Positions 9,562 through 20,010 are shown, numbered from the stretch's first letter. The stretch is DNA of 64,000 nt from Mycobacterium fragae (GCF_002102185.1 NZ_LQOW01000005.1:124001-188000), one strand, 5' to 3'. Translations and numbers: made by a program. Notes: generated from the letters alone by a model not told the origin.

Positions 9562-11265
9562 CTATCCCCGTCCCGGATGGGCTGCAGCGTAACGTTCACG
9601 TGCTACCTGCTGGACCGCTCCCAGGCCGTTGTATGCCGGTTTGGCCAGCGTCGCGGACTTGGACGCCTGGTACACCAGCGGCCAGGTCACCAGGAACACC
9701 ACGACGATGTCGAGGATCGTGGTGAGGCCCAGAGTGAAGGCGAAGCCCTTCACCTGGCCGATCGCCAGGAAGTACAGCACGGCAGCGGCCAAGAACGTCA
9801 CCGCGTTACCCGACACGATCGTCTTGCGGGCCCGCGTCCAGCCGCGTGGAACCGCGGACCGGAACGAACGGCCTTCGCGGATCTCGTCTTTGATGCGTTC
9901 GAAGAACACGACGAACGAGTCGGCGGTGGTACCGATACCGATGATCAGACCCGCGATGCCGGCCAAGTCCAAGGTGTAGTTGATATATCGGCCGAGCAGC
10001 ACCAGGATCGCGAAAACCATTGCGCCGGAAGCCACCAACGACAACGCGGTCAGCAATCCCAGCACGCGGTAATACAGCAGCGAGTACACCAGCACCAGCG
10101 CCAAACCGATGGCGCCGGCAATCAGACCGGCCCGCAGGGACGTCAAACCCAGTGTCGCCGAGACGGTTTCGGCTTCCGAGGACTCGAACGACAACGGCAG
10201 CGAGCCGTACTTGAGGACGTTGGCGAGCTGGCGTGCCGTCTCAGCGTTGAACGGCGGATCGCCGCCGGTGATCTGGGTCCGGCCGCCCGGGATCGCCTCG
10301 CGGATCTGCGGTGCGCTCACCACCTCCGAGTCCAACGTGAACGCGGTCTGGGTGCCGACGTGGGCGGCGGTGAAGTCTGCCCAGGTGTTGGCGGCCGCGC
10401 TCTTGAACTGGAGGTCGACGACGTAGCCGCCACTGCGCTGGTCCAGCCCCGAGCTGGCGTTTTGGATCTGGTCGCCGCTGATGATGGACGGCGCCAGCAG
10501 ATAGGCGGTCTTGTGGTCGGTTGAGCAGGTGATCAGTGGCAGCTTGGGGTCGTCGTTGCCGGCCAGGATGTCCTTGTCGCCGCAGTGGATGGCTTCATAT
10601 CTCAACGCCCAGAACTGCAGATTCTCGTTGGTGCTTTGCCGCCACTCCTTCTCCTTGGCGATGCGGTCGGCGAGGTCCTTGCGGGGATCCGGTGGCCCGG
10701 GCTGCACGGGTGCCGGTGCCGCGGGCCGCGGCGGTGCAGGCGTCGGGGCCGGCGACGGCGGCGGCTCTTGCGGGTACGGCCGCGGCTGAGGTGCGGGTGT
10801 CGGCTCTTCGGCCGGTGCCGGCGCTGGGGCGGGCGGCTGACCACCGGGAGCAGGGTTTGGATTGCGTGGCGGCGGAGCGGCCTCCGCGGGCAGCGACGTG
10901 ATCACCGGCCGGATGTAAAGCCGCGCGGTCTGGCCCAGGTTGCGCGCCTCGTTGCCGTTGCTGCCCGGCACCGTGATGACCAGGTTGTCTCCGTCGACGA
11001 TCACTTCAGAACCCGAGACACCCAGCCCGTTGACCCGGGCGCTGATGATCTGCTGCGCCTGGGACAGCGCTTCCCGTGTCGGCCGGGAGCCGTCCGGGGT
11101 CCGTGCGGTCAGCGTGACCCGGGTGCCGCCCTGCAGGTCGATGCCGAGCTTGGGCGCGGCGCGCTTGTTACCGGTGAGGAAGACCAGGAGGTAGACCCCG
11201 ATGAGCAGGATCAGGAACACCGTCAGGTAACGGGCAGGATGCACCGGCGCCTTAGGCGATGCCAC
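9562..11265 (-). CDS. secD: protein-export membrane protein SecD
   Basis: 567 aa. Starts with one membrane segment and the conserved [12 protein letters not shown] motif, then the periplasmic P1 region, interrupted at about residues 135-205 by a Pro/Ala/Gln-rich low-complexity insert typical of mycobacterial SecD. The C-terminal half has five membrane segments with [28 protein letters not shown], the region carrying the proton-relay acidic residue. Upstream neighbour yajC and downstream secF form the SecDF-YajC accessory set. Confidence 0.96.
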   Translation of the reverse strand: MASPKAPVHPARYLTVFLILLIGVYLLVFLTGNKRAAPKLGIDLQGGTRVTLTARTPDGSRPTREALSQAQQIISARVNGLGVSGSEVIVDGDNLVITVPGSNGNEARNLGQTARLYIRPVITSLPAEAAPPPRNPNPAPGGQPPAPAPAPAEEPTPAPQPRPYPQEPPPSPAPTPAPPRPAAPAPVQPGPPDPRKDLADRIAKEKEWRQSTNENLQFWALRYEAIHCGDKDILAGNDDPKLPLITCSTDHKTAYLLAPSIISGDQIQNASSGLDQRSGGYVVDLQFKSAAANTWADFTAAHVGTQTAFTLDSEVVSAPQIREAIPGGRTQITGGDPPFNAETARQLANVLKYGSLPLSFESSEAETVSATLGLTSLRAGLIAGAIGLALVLVYSLLYYRVLGLLTALSLVASGAMVFAILVLLGRYINYTLDLAGIAGLIIGIGTTADSFVVFFERIKDEIREGRSFRSAVPRGWTRARKTIVSGNAVTFLAAAVLYFLAIGQVKGFAFTLGLTTILDIVVVFLVTWPLVYQASKSATLAKPAYNGLGAVQQVARERYAAAHPGRG

Positions 11266-11333
11266 GTTGTTGAGTCTCCTCGCTTGCCGATTTACGACTG
11301 CACCCGCAAAGGTTACGTGCCGGTCAGCTCACC

Positions 11334-11663
11334 TCAGTCTTTGGGCAGTCGCTCCGGGTCGGCGGTGAGCTCGACGGCGTGGGTCTCCTCAACCTCGGGA
11401 GCCTCCGGCTCGATGCGGTCCCTGATCGCCAGCTTCATCCAGGTGGTCACCACGCCCGGGGAGATCTCGAGGTCCACCGTGTCGTCGGTGATGCCGGTGA
11501 CGGTCGCCTGCAGCCCCGAGGTGGTGTGCACCCGGTCGCCGATTTGCAGCGACTCGTGCAGGTCGATGGTGGCTTGCATGGCGCGCCGCTGGCGCCGCGA
11601 TGCGAAGAACATGAATGCGCCCAACACGATGAGCAGCGGCAAGAAGACAACCAGTTGGTTCAC
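11334..11663 (-). CDS. yajC: preprotein translocase accessory subunit YajC
   Basis: 109 aa: one N-terminal membrane helix (residues 5-22), the FFASRRQRR positive patch on the cytoplasmic side, then the YajC core (LQIGDRVHTTSGLQATVTGI) and an acidic tail. First gene of the yajC-secD-secF operon; divergent from the amidohydrolase with 88 bases between starts. Confidence 0.94.
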   Translation of the reverse strand: MNQLVVFLPLLIVLGAFMFFASRRQRRAMQATIDLHESLQIGDRVHTTSGLQATVTGITDDTVDLEISPGVVTTWMKLAIRDRIEPEAPEVEETHAVELTADPERLPKD

Positions 11664-11751
11664 GGCAAAAATCTTTCCTGTTGGTCTTTACAAGTCACCA
11701 GTGTGCCATTACGCCTTGACGTACCGACACGACAAGTGGGACAACGGGCAC

Positions 11752-12888
11752 GTGGCCCGCGTCATTGACTCCGACCAGCACCTCTACGAGAGCCGCTCGA
11801 TGTGGGCCGACTATATCGACCCCGCGGCGCGCCATGACGCGCTGAGCCTGGTCGACGACGAGCTCGGCTACACCTGGCTGAGCTGGCGCGGCACCCATCT
11901 CGCCCTGGCCGACGTGCACCTTCCCGGTGACACCGCGTCCTGCGGGGAGCACCGCAAGCGCCAACGGGCCGGCCAGCCGTCCTCCTATCGCTACGACGAC
12001 GCGCTGCCCGAGCCCTACTGGTTGCCCGCGTCGCGGGTGCAATGGCTCGACGACGCCGGTCTCGACGAAGCGGTCGTGTTCCCCAATTACGGCCTGCTCT
12101 GGGAGCGCCGGCTTTCGTCGTCGCTTCCCGCCGTGACCGCGAACATGCGGGCGTGGAACCGGTGGTGTGCGGTGGTAGCTGGCGAGGGCAGAGGGCGGCT
12201 GCATCCGGTCGCACATCTCACGCTGCGCGACCCCGACTGGCTCGAGGCCGAGTTGGAGACGCTCGCGCGCGGCGGTGTCAGGCTGGCCATGATCGGCGCC
12301 GGCCCGGTGGATGACCGCCCGTTGTCGCATCCAGACCACGACCGGATCTGGTCGGCCTTCGTCGACCACGCCATCACCCCGGTCTTTCACGTCGCCGACC
12401 AGGTGCGGGTCTTCGACGACTGCTGGTATCCCGACGACCCGGAGGATCTGGTGCCCGCCACCGAGGCGGTGTTTCTGTGGGTTCCTCCGGCGTTGGCGCT
12501 GACCGACCTGATCCTGCACGGCGTCTTCGATCGTCATCCGGGCCTGCGCTTCGGCGTCGTCGAGCTCAGCTCTGCGTGGGTGCCGCAGTTCTTACTGATG
12601 CTGGACGGCGCGTCCGACTTCACCACCCGGCTCAACGGGAAGCCGGTGGCGAAGCTGTCCCGCAGGCCCAGCGAGTACTTCCTCGACCACGTCCGGGTGT
12701 CCTCCTTCTCCTACGAGGACCCCAAGCGGCTGACCGAGGCGACCGGCGACGTATTCATGTTCTGCAGCGACTACCCGCACTCCGAGGGGACGCTGACGCC
12801 GCTCGACGACTACCAGCGGATGGGCTGTCAGGAGCCTCAGATGCCCGGCCTCTTCCACACCAACGTCGACGCGCTGCTTCATCATTGA
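11752..12888 (+). CDS. amidohydrolase family 2 metal-dependent hydrolase
   Basis: 378 aa TIM-barrel hydrolase of the COG2159 type, a group containing decarboxylases and hydrolases of ring-derived carboxylates. The N-terminal metal motif appears as DSDQHLYE, a variant of DxHxH; later HPDHDRIWSAFVDH, the GLRFGVVELSSAWVP segment and FCSDYPHSEG supply the other expected metal ligands. The frame is open far upstream, but the GTG at 11752 (ARVIDSDQHLYES) starts just before the first motif. It is followed 3 bases later by a nitroreductase gene. No counterpart lies between yajC and gabT in M. tuberculosis. Substrate unknown. Confidence 0.85.
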   Translation: MARVIDSDQHLYESRSMWADYIDPAARHDALSLVDDELGYTWLSWRGTHLALADVHLPGDTASCGEHRKRQRAGQPSSYRYDDALPEPYWLPASRVQWLDDAGLDEAVVFPNYGLLWERRLSSSLPAVTANMRAWNRWCAVVAGEGRGRLHPVAHLTLRDPDWLEAELETLARGGVRLAMIGAGPVDDRPLSHPDHDRIWSAFVDHAITPVFHVADQVRVFDDCWYPDDPEDLVPATEAVFLWVPPALALTDLILHGVFDRHPGLRFGVVELSSAWVPQFLLMLDGASDFTTRLNGKPVAKLSRRPSEYFLDHVRVSSFSYEDPKRLTEATGDVFMFCSDYPHSEGTLTPLDDYQRMGCQEPQMPGLFHTNVDALLHH

Positions 12889-12891
12889 GCG

Positions 12892-13569
12892 ATGGAGCTC
12901 AACGAGGCATTGCGCACCACCGCAGCGATCCGCGACTACACCGACCAGCCCGTCGACGACGCCACGGTGGCCCGGGTGCTCGACACCGCACGGTTCGCGC
13001 CCAGCGGCGCCAATGCGCAGGCGTGGCGCGTCGTGGTGCTCAAGGACCCCGAGCGGCGACGCCGGCTGAAGGATCTGTACCTAACGGGTTCCCGGGACTA
13101 CCTGGCTTTGAGCGTCGCCGGACTGCGGCCCTGGGCGCCGACCAACGACCGGGAAGCCGAGGCCCGTGCCTTGGCCGCCGAAAACCCTTCGGCGCCAGGC
13201 GGATTCGCCGAACGATTCGACCAGGCCCCGGTTCTGCTCGCGTTGTTCGCCGACCTGTCGTTGCTCGCCGCGGTGGACCGCGACGCCGACCGATATACGT
13301 TTGCCGGCGGCGCCTCGATCTATCCGTTCGCATGGAGCATCCTGCTCGCCGCTCGTGAGGAGGGCCTTGGCGGCGTCATTACTACCATCGCGATTCGCGA
13401 AGAGCCGCAGGTTAAGTCGCTGCTCGGCGCTCCCGACACGATGGCGCTGGCGGCGGTGATCGCGTTGGGATATCCAGTGCGTCAGCCGCGCCGGCTCCGC
13501 CGCGCACCGGTCAGCTCCTTTGCTACGGTCGACTCGATCGACGGGCCGACGCTAAGCTCACCTGCATGA
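12892..13569 (+). CDS. nitroreductase family flavoprotein
   Basis: 225 aa FMN-dependent oxidoreductase. The N-terminal FMN phosphate-binding pattern (LRTTAAIRDYTDQPV) and RFAPSGANAQAWRVVVL are typical, and the C-terminal LGGVITTIAIREE and IALGYP segments complete the fold. The family reduces nitro groups, quinones or enones with NAD(P)H; some members instead dehalogenate or oxidise. It follows the amidohydrolase by 3 bases and overlaps the next gene by 4 bases, so the three form one transcription unit. Substrate unknown. Confidence 0.88.
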   Translation: MELNEALRTTAAIRDYTDQPVDDATVARVLDTARFAPSGANAQAWRVVVLKDPERRRRLKDLYLTGSRDYLALSVAGLRPWAPTNDREAEARALAAENPSAPGGFAERFDQAPVLLALFADLSLLAAVDRDADRYTFAGGASIYPFAWSILLAAREEGLGGVITTIAIREEPQVKSLLGAPDTMALAAVIALGYPVRQPRRLRRAPVSSFATVDSIDGPTLSSPA

Positions 13570-13811
13570 GAAACCTTATTGGACGGATGACGGCCGTGGT
13601 GGTGTTGCCGGCGGCTGCGGCGGCGGTCGTGGCGGTCGCGACGCCAGCCGTGAGCTCGGCGGAACCGCTCAACTGCGAACCCGGCCAGTGGTGGGATCCG
13701 ACGGCGAACGTGTGCCGGCCACTTGGCGAAGGGCCACAGCCGCTGAACTGCCCGGAAGGCCAGTATTGGAAGCCGGGCGACAACGTGTGCAAGCCACTCG
13801 GCCAAGCCTGA
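13566..13811 (+). CDS. small secreted protein with two tandem Cys motifs
   Basis: 81 aa. A signal peptide (residues 1-32, ending SSA-EP) precedes two copies of a 24-residue unit: PLNC-x2-GQ(W/Y)W-x9-C(R/K)PLG. Each copy has two cysteines nine to eleven residues apart, suggesting one disulphide per copy. The spacing resembles very small carbohydrate-binding or peritrophin-like modules, but I cannot assign a family. ATGA overlap with the nitroreductase indicates coupled translation. Confidence 0.78.
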   Translation: MRNLIGRMTAVVVLPAAAAAVVAVATPAVSSAEPLNCEPGQWWDPTANVCRPLGEGPQPLNCPEGQYWKPGDNVCKPLGQA

Positions 13812-13867
13812 ACCGCGACAGCCGTCGGCGGTACCGCCGAATAAGAAGGCCCGGATAGGCTGCGGGA

Positions 13868-15208
13868 GTGCCCGCCGTCGAACAGAGCCGCCACCTCGTC
13901 ACCGAAATCCCCGGCCCGGCGTCGCTGGAGCTGACCAAGCGCCGGGCCGCGGCGGTGTCCCGTGGCGTCGGGAACACCATGCCGGTGTTCGCTGCGCGCG
14001 CCGCCGGCGGAATCGTCGAGGACGTCGACGGCAACCGGCTCATCGACCTGGGTTCCGGCATCGCCGTCACCACCATCGGCAACGCTGCGCCGCGGGTCGT
14101 CGAGGCGGTGCGCGCCCAGGTCGCCGAGTTCACCCACACCTGCTTTATGGTGACGCCGTACGAGGGCTACGTCGCGGTCGCCGAGCAGCTCAACCGGCTG
14201 ACCCCCGGCTCCGGCGAAAAGCGCTCGGTACTTTTCAACTCCGGCGCCGAGGCCATTGAGAACGCCATCAAGATCGCGCGCTCGTACACCCACAAACCCG
14301 CGGTGGTGGCGTTCGACCACGCCTATCACGGCCGCACCAACCTGGCCATGGCACTGACCGCCAAGTCGATGCCGTACAAAAGCGGCTTCGGCCCGTTCGC
14401 GCCGGAGATCTATCGGGCGCCGCTGTCCTACCCGTTCCGCGACGGGCTGCTCGACAAGGAACTGGCCACCGACGGCGAACTTGCGGCCCGGCGGGCCATC
14501 GACGTCATCAACAAACAGGTCGGCGCCGACAATCTGGCCGCCGTGGTCATCGAGCCCATCCAGGGCGAAGGCGGCTTCATCGTCCCGGCGGAGGGGTTCC
14601 TGCCGACGCTGCTGGAGTGGTGCCGGCAGCACGACGTCGTCTTCGTCGCCGACGAAGTGCAGACCGGGTTTGCGCGAACCGGGGCGATGTTCGCCTGCGA
14701 ACACGAGGGCATCGAACCCGACCTCATCTGTACCGCCAAGGCCATCGCCGACGGGCTGCCGCTCTCGGCGGTCACCGGCCGGGCCGAGATCATGGACGCC
14801 CCCCACCCCAGCGGCGTCGGCGGCACGTTCGGCGGCAACCCGGTCGCCTGCGCGGCGGCGCTTGCCACCTTCGAAACCATCGAGGCCGACGGGCTCGTCG
14901 AGCGAGCACAGCAAATGGAACGGCTGATCAAGGACCGACTGCTGGCATTGCAAGCCGCCGACAAGCGGATCGGCGACGTGCGCGGCCGCGGCGCGATGAT
15001 CGCCGTCGAGCTGGTAAACCCCGACACCGCCGAACCCGACGCCGAGCTGACCAGCGCCTGGGTCGTCGCCGCGCACGCCGCCGGCGTCATCGTGTTGACG
15101 GCCGGAACCTTCGTCAACGTCGTGCGCCTGCTGCCGCCGCTGACGATCAGCGACGAGCTGCTGACCGAGGGTCTCGACGTCTTGGCCGAACTGCTCGCCG
15201 AGCTCTAG
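13868..15208 (+). CDS. gabT: 4-aminobutyrate aminotransferase
   Basis: 446 aa PLP-dependent class III aminotransferase converting GABA and 2-oxoglutarate to succinate semialdehyde and glutamate. The DEVQTGFARTG motif and the PLP lysine in CTAKAIADGLPLSAVTG (near residue 292) are visible, as is the FNSGAEAIENAIK cofactor-binding stretch. Starts at GTG 13868. It lies upstream of the carboxylic acid reductase gene in the same orientation, as Rv2589-Rv2590 do, but 138 bases and a separate promoter lie between. Confidence 0.94.
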   Translation: MPAVEQSRHLVTEIPGPASLELTKRRAAAVSRGVGNTMPVFAARAAGGIVEDVDGNRLIDLGSGIAVTTIGNAAPRVVEAVRAQVAEFTHTCFMVTPYEGYVAVAEQLNRLTPGSGEKRSVLFNSGAEAIENAIKIARSYTHKPAVVAFDHAYHGRTNLAMALTAKSMPYKSGFGPFAPEIYRAPLSYPFRDGLLDKELATDGELAARRAIDVINKQVGADNLAAVVIEPIQGEGGFIVPAEGFLPTLLEWCRQHDVVFVADEVQTGFARTGAMFACEHEGIEPDLICTAKAIADGLPLSAVTGRAEIMDAPHPSGVGGTFGGNPVACAAALATFETIEADGLVERAQQMERLIKDRLLALQAADKRIGDVRGRGAMIAVELVNPDTAEPDAELTSAWVVAAHAAGVIVLTAGTFVNVVRLLPPLTISDELLTEGLDVLAELLAEL

Positions 15209-15233
15209 CCCGCTGTACAACAGCTCACATTTG

Positions 15234-15264
15234 TTGACAGCGCGCCCCCAGCGGGGAATATCAT
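15234..15264 (+). promoter_or_regulatory. candidate promoter for the carboxylic acid reductase gene
   Basis: A consensus -35 hexamer TTGACA at 15234-15239 is followed by AT-rich GAATATCAT. Read as GAATAT the spacing is 16 bases, read as TATCAT 19 bases. The start codon lies about 85 bases downstream. Confidence 0.45.
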
Positions 15265-15276
15265 TAGCTTCGCTAA
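15264..15276. promoter_or_regulatory. inverted repeat TTAGC-TTC-GCTAA at the promoter
   Basis: Perfect five-base arms around a three-base centre, starting at the candidate -10. The position suits a repressor of the TetR or similar type blocking transcription of the reductase gene. No such repressor gene is in the window. Confidence 0.5.
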
Positions 15277-15346
15277 CGTAGTAAATGCCAGGCGCAGCGT
15301 GGCGCCGGCCGATTTTTCTCCCGCGACTTACTCAGAAGGTTTCGTT

Positions 15347-18300
15347 ATGCCGATGGATACCCGTGAAGAACGCCTGGAACGTCGCATTGCCGAATTGTCC
15401 GCCACTGACCCGCAGTTCGCCGCCGCCCGGCCCGACCCGGCCGTCGCCGCAGCACTCGAGCAGCCCGGACTGCGGCTGCCCCAGATCATCCAGACCGTGC
15501 TGGAGGGTTATGCCGACCGGCCGGCCCTGGGCCAGCGCGCCGTGGAGTTCGTCAAGGACCCACAGACCGGACGCACCTCGGTGGAGCTGCTCCCCCGCTT
15601 CGAGACCATCACCTACCGCGAGCTGGGCGAGCGCGCCGCCGCGCTGGCCCGCGCGCTGAGCAATGACTCGGTGCAGCCCGGCGACCGGGTTTGCGTGCTG
15701 GGCTTCACCAGCGTCGATTTCACCACCATCGACGTGGCATTGGGCCAGATCGGCGCGGTGGCGGTTCCGCTGCAGACCAGCGCGGCGATCACCCAGCTGC
15801 AGCCGATCGTGACCGAGACCGAGCCGGCTGTGTTTGCCGCGAGCGTCAACCAGCTCCCCGACGCCGTCGAGCTGATCGTGAGCGGCCATCAACCCGCCAA
15901 GCTCGTGGTGTTCGACTACCACCCTGAGGTCGACGACCAGCGCGAGGCGGTGGAAACCGCCCGGGCGCGGTTGGCGGGCACCGCAGTGGCAGTCGAGACG
16001 CTGGCCGATCTCCTCGAGCAAGGCAAGAGCCTGCCTGCCACGTCGCTCACCGTGCCCGACGACGGTAATGACCCCCTGGGCTTGCTGATCTACACCTCCG
16101 GCAGCACCGGCGCACCGAAGGGTGCCATGTACCCGCAGCGCAATGTCGGCAAGATGTGGCGACGGTCGAGCAGGAACTGGTTCGGCGAGAGCATCGCCTC
16201 GATCACCTTGAACTTCATGCCTATGAGCCACGTCATGGGACGCGGCATCCTCTACGGCACGCTCGGCAACGGCGGCACCGCTTACTTCGCGGCCAAGAGC
16301 GACCTTTCGACGCTGCTGGAAGACCTCGAGCTGGTGCGCCCCACGGAGTTGAACTTCGTGCCGCGCATCTGGGAGACCCTGTTCGGCGAATTCCAGCGCC
16401 GGGTGGATCGGCGATGCACCGAGGGCGCGGAACGATCCGCGGCCGAAGCCGAGGTTTTGGCCGAGCTGCGCGAGTACCTGCTGGGCGGGCGCTTCATCTT
16501 CGCGATGACGGGCTCAGCACCCACCTCCCCGGAGTTGAAGAGCTGGGTGGAGTCCCTGCTCGAGATGCACCTGCTGGACGGCTACGGGTCCACCGAGGCC
16601 GGAATGGTTTTGTTCGACGGTGAAATCCAACGCCCACCCGTTATCGACTACAAGCTGGTCGACGTGCCGGATCTCGGCTACTTCGCCACCGACCGCCCGT
16701 ATCCGCGCGGCGAGTTGCTGCTCAAGACCGAGAACATGTTCCCCGGCTACTACAAGCGGCCGCAGATCACCGCCGAGGTGATCGACTCCGACGGCTACTA
16801 CCACACCGGCGACGTTGTCGCCGAGGTCGGACCTGACCGGCTGGTGTATGTGGATCGGCGCAACAACGTGCTCAAGCTCGCCCAGGGCGAGTTCGTCACG
16901 CTCGCCAAGTTGGAGGCGGTGTTTGGCAACAGCCCGCTGGTGCGCCAGATCTATGTCTACGGCAACAGCGCTCACCCATATCTGTTGGCGGTCGTCGTGC
17001 CGACCGAAGAGAACGCGTCGAAGGCAGCGATCGCGGAGTCGCTGCAGAACGTGGCCAAAGAGGCCGGTCTGCAGTCCTACGAGGTGCCGCGCGACTTCAT
17101 CATCGAGACCACACCGTTCACGGTGGAGAACGGTCTGCTCACCGGCATCCGCAAGCTGGCCTGGCCCAAGCTCAAGGCGCATTACGGCGAGCGGCTGGAA
17201 CAGCTGTATGCGGAGCTGGCTGAGGGCCAGGCCAACGAGCTTCGTAGCTTGCGCGAAAGGGGTGCCGACGCACCGGTGCTGGACACCGTCAGCCGCGCCG
17301 CCGCCGCATTGCTGGGCACAGCCAGCAGCGACTTGTCACCGGATGCGCACTTCACCGACTTGGGTGGAGACTCGTTGTCCGCGTTGACATTCGGCAACCT
17401 GCTGCATGAGATCTTCGACATCGACGTGCCGGTGGGTGTGATCGTCAGCCCGGCCGGCGACCTGCAAGTCATCGCCGACTACATCGAGGCGCAGCGTAAC
17501 GGCGCCAAGCGGCCGACCTTCGCCGGTGTGCACGGTCGGGATGCGACCGAGGTGCACGCCAGTGATCTCACACTGGACAAGTTCATCGACGCCGCCACGC
17601 TGGCCGCGGCACCCGAGCTGCCGCAGCCCAGTCCCGAGGTGCGGACCGTCCTGTTGACCGGAGCGACCGGGTTTTTGGGCCGCTACCTGGCCCTGGAGTG
17701 GCTGGAGCGGATGGACCTCGTCGACGGCAAGGTGATCGCCCTGGTGCGGGCCAAGTCCGACGAGGATGCGCGGGCCCGGCTGGACAAGACCTTCGACAGC
17801 GGCGACCCGAAGCTGCTTGCGCATTACCGGGATCTGGCCGCCGACCACCTGGAGGTCATCGCCGGCGACAAGGGCGAGGCCAACCTCGGCCTGGACCAGG
17901 CGACATGGCAGCGGCTGGCCGACACGGTCGATTTGATCGTCGACCCCGCGGCCCTGGTCAACCACGTGCTGCCCTACAGCGAGCTGTTCGGACCCAACGC
18001 GCTGGGCACTGCGGAGCTGATCCGCATCGCGCTGACAACCAAGCAGAAGCCCTACACCTACGTATCGACGATCGGGGTGGGTGATCAGATCGAACCCGGC
18101 AAGTTCACCGAGGACGCCGACATCCGCACGATCAGCCCGACCCGGCGGATCGACGACAGCTACGCCAACGGCTACGGCAACAGCAAGTGGGCCGGCGAGG
18201 TGCTCCTGCGCGAGGCCAACGACCTGTGCGGGCTGCCGGTCGCGGTGTTCCGCTGCGACATGATCCTGGCCGATACCAGCTATGCCGGTCAGCTCAATGT

Positions 18301-18841
18301 CCCCGACATGTTCACCCGGATGATGCTGAGCCTGGTGGCCACCGGCATCGCGCCCGGCTCGTTCTACGAGCTGGACGCGGACGGCCATTGGCAACGCGCC
18401 CACTACGACGGCCTGCCGGTCGAGTTCATCGCCGAGGCCATCTCCACGTTGGGGGCGCAGAGCCTTGAGGACGTCGGCGGCTTCCAGACCTACCACGTGA
18501 TGAACCCGTACGACGACGGCATCGGGATGGACGAGTTCGTCGACTGGCTGGTCGGGGCCGGCTGCTCGATCCAACGCATCGATGACTACGGTGACTGGCT
18601 GCCGCGCTTCGAGACCAGCCTGCGGGCCCTGCCGGAAAAGCAGCGCAACGCTTCGCTACTGCCGCTGTTGCACAACTACCAGAAGCCCACAACGCCGATC
18701 AACGGGTCGTTGGCACCGACCGACCGGTTCCGTGCGGCCGTCCAGGACGCGAAAGTTGGCCCGGACAAAGACATTCCGCACATCACACCGGCGATCATCG
18801 CCAAGTACGTCAGCGATCTGCGACTGCTGGGCTTGCTCTGA
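15347..18841 (+). CDS. car: carboxylic acid reductase (fatty-acid--AMP ligase/reductase)
   Basis: 1164 aa three-domain enzyme, homologue of FadD9 (Rv2590) and M. marinum CAR, which reduces carboxylic acids to aldehydes using ATP and NADPH. Adenylation domain: [14 protein letters not shown] near residue 250 and YHTGDVV near 490. Carrier domain: GGDSLSAL near residue 673, whose Ser takes the phosphopantetheine arm. Reductase domain: Rossmann motif GATGFLGRY near 771 and [10 protein letters not shown] near 945. The ATG at 15347 ([12 protein letters not shown]) matches the family start; an upstream in-frame ATG-less extension does not. A phosphopantetheinyl transferase must be supplied elsewhere. 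Confidence 0.95.
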   Translation: MPMDTREERLERRIAELSATDPQFAAARPDPAVAAALEQPGLRLPQIIQTVLEGYADRPALGQRAVEFVKDPQTGRTSVELLPRFETITYRELGERAAALARALSNDSVQPGDRVCVLGFTSVDFTTIDVALGQIGAVAVPLQTSAAITQLQPIVTETEPAVFAASVNQLPDAVELIVSGHQPAKLVVFDYHPEVDDQREAVETARARLAGTAVAVETLADLLEQGKSLPATSLTVPDDGNDPLGLLIYTSGSTGAPKGAMYPQRNVGKMWRRSSRNWFGESIASITLNFMPMSHVMGRGILYGTLGNGGTAYFAAKSDLSTLLEDLELVRPTELNFVPRIWETLFGEFQRRVDRRCTEGAERSAAEAEVLAELREYLLGGRFIFAMTGSAPTSPELKSWVESLLEMHLLDGYGSTEAGMVLFDGEIQRPPVIDYKLVDVPDLGYFATDRPYPRGELLLKTENMFPGYYKRPQITAEVIDSDGYYHTGDVVAEVGPDRLVYVDRRNNVLKLAQGEFVTLAKLEAVFGNSPLVRQIYVYGNSAHPYLLAVVVPTEENASKAAIAESLQNVAKEAGLQSYEVPRDFIIETTPFTVENGLLTGIRKLAWPKLKAHYGERLEQLYAELAEGQANELRSLRERGADAPVLDTVSRAAAALLGTASSDLSPDAHFTDLGGDSLSALTFGNLLHEIFDIDVPVGVIVSPAGDLQVIADYIEAQRNGAKRPTFAGVHGRDATEVHASDLTLDKFIDAATLAAAPELPQPSPEVRTVLLTGATGFLGRYLALEWLERMDLVDGKVIALVRAKSDEDARARLDKTFDSGDPKLLAHYRDLAADHLEVIAGDKGEANLGLDQATWQRLADTVDLIVDPAALVNHVLPYSELFGPNALGTAELIRIALTTKQKPYTYVSTIGVGDQIEPGKFTEDADIRTISPTRRIDDSYANGYGNSKWAGEVLLREANDLCGLPVAVFRCDMILADTSYAGQLNVPDMFTRMMLSLVATGIAPGSFYELDADGHWQRAHYDGLPVEFIAEAISTLGAQSLEDVGGFQTYHVMNPYDDGIGMDEFVDWLVGAGCSIQRIDDYGDWLPRFETSLRALPEKQRNASLLPLLHNYQKPTTPINGSLAPTDRFRAAVQDAKVGPDKDIPHITPAIIAKYVSDLRLLGLL

Positions 18842-18859
18842 CGAGCAGTTCCAGCTGAG

Positions 18860-19513
18860 CTACCGGTTCGCGCTCTCGCGGCGCCGACGGAAGAGGCTCC
18901 GGCGCTCGCGCCGGTGCGACTCGACCGAGGCCGGTTGCCCGACCTGCGTCATCGCATTGGGCGACACTTCCGGCGCCGAGAAGGGCCCTGACGCATCCGC
19001 CGCCGCCACCTCGGGCTCGGGCGCGGGTGCCAGTTCCACGTCGCGTGCCATCCGGACCGAGAGGCGCGCCAAGACCGCTCCGGCCAGGAACACGATGAGC
19101 GCACCCAGCCCGGTGAAGTAGCAGACCTCGAGCACAGCCCGCTTGAGGTCGGTCGCCCCGACCGGGTGGCCGACGTCGCCGATCCGCAATGTCGATGCGA
19201 ATGCGCGACCGACAACGAACCAGGCACCGGCGAAGGCCGCCAACCAGCCGCCGAACATCGCGGTGGCGCGGTTTCCCGACACCATCAGCAACAGACCGCC
19301 CAGCGCGGCGGTGGCGCCCGGGAACACCTCCAGCCAGCCACGCGCAGCAGTCCACGCCCATGCGCGGTCCGGGGTGTACGCGAAATTGAAATACGGCCCG
19401 ACAAATGGGGCCAATGCCCCCCAAATACCGAGGATCAGCAGGAGCAATCCGCTTACCGCTCCGCGGCTGCGCGGCATGTGCAGGCTGCCGAAACCTGACC
19501 GCGAGTGATTCAT
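18860..19513 (-). CDS. four-helix membrane protein of unknown function
   Basis: 217 aa with about four membrane segments (residues 20-40, 65-85, 90-110 and 135-160) and a charged, Arg-rich C-terminal tail (last 50 residues). The loop PYFNFAYTPDRAWAWTAARGWLEVFPG is aromatic-rich. No family recognised. ATG at 19513 was chosen because GAGGAG lies 7 bases upstream. Convergent with the reductase gene. In M. tuberculosis this position holds PE_PGRS44 instead. Confidence 0.75.
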   Translation of the reverse strand: MNHSRSGFGSLHMPRSRGAVSGLLLLILGIWGALAPFVGPYFNFAYTPDRAWAWTAARGWLEVFPGATAALGGLLLMVSGNRATAMFGGWLAAFAGAWFVVGRAFASTLRIGDVGHPVGATDLKRAVLEVCYFTGLGALIVFLAGAVLARLSVRMARDVELAPAPEPEVAAADASGPFSAPEVSPNAMTQVGQPASVESHRRERRSLFRRRRESANR

Positions 19514-19534
19514 CGAGAGTCTCCTCAAACAGTG

Positions 19535-19549
19535 GACACCGGTGGTGTC
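19535..19549. promoter_or_regulatory. inverted repeat upstream of the membrane-protein gene
   Basis: GACACC-GGT-GGTGTC, perfect six-base arms, 22 bases upstream of the ATG at 19513. Candidate operator; the regulator is unknown. Confidence 0.4.
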
Positions 19550-19611
19550 AAGTGCGTGCTGAGTACCCAAACCCGCTGGCGATATAACCGTCGCGCCAGC
19601 GCAATGTCACG

Positions 19612-20001
19612 CTAGTCGGTGACCAGCCCGATCACCAGCAGCACGATGGCGATTAACGGAAAGATTCCCTGGGTTATCGCGGCCCGGGCCTTATCGGGTG
19701 ACGATGCCAGCAGCACGACCGCGGCCGACGCCATCGATCCGACCCCAGCGAAAACAAGCGCAGCTCCAATGCCGTTGTGCCCCAAGGCAACCGCGATGAC
19801 TCCGATGGCGGTGATGATCGCCAGGAACAAGTTGTAGAAGCCCTGGTTGAATGCGAGCAGCTTGGTGGTCTCGGCTTCCTCGGGCGTGGTGCCGAATGTC
19901 GCGCGGGTGCGCGGGCTGCTCCAGGTCAGCGACTCCATCGTGAATATGTAAACGTGCAAAAGTGCAGCCAGCACGGCGAATATCAACCCGGCGGTGACCA
20001 T
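19612..20001 (-). CDS. DUF1304 membrane protein
   Basis: 129 aa with four membrane helices. The N-terminal ALLHVYIFTMESLTW and the NQGFYNLFLAI segment are the DUF1304 signature; no function has been assigned to the family that I can state with confidence. The ATG lies 9 bases after the ruvB stop, so it is probably the last gene of the ruvCAB unit here, in place of the PE_PGRS gene found near ruvB in M. tuberculosis. Confidence 0.82.
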   Translation of the reverse strand: MVTAGLIFAVLAALLHVYIFTMESLTWSSPRTRATFGTTPEEAETTKLLAFNQGFYNLFLAIITAIGVIAVALGHNGIGAALVFAGVGSMASAAVVLLASSPDKARAAITQGIFPLIAIVLLVIGLVTD

Positions 20002-20010
20002 CGCGCCCTC

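Noticed and set aside
9484..10524. Plus-strand frame over secD
   Set aside because: Gln/Arg/Asp-rich shadow of a high-GC gene; no domain.
10585..11751. Long open frame upstream of the amidohydrolase
   Set aside because: It lies antisense over secD and yajC and is Arg/Cys-rich; only the part from 11752 has family content.
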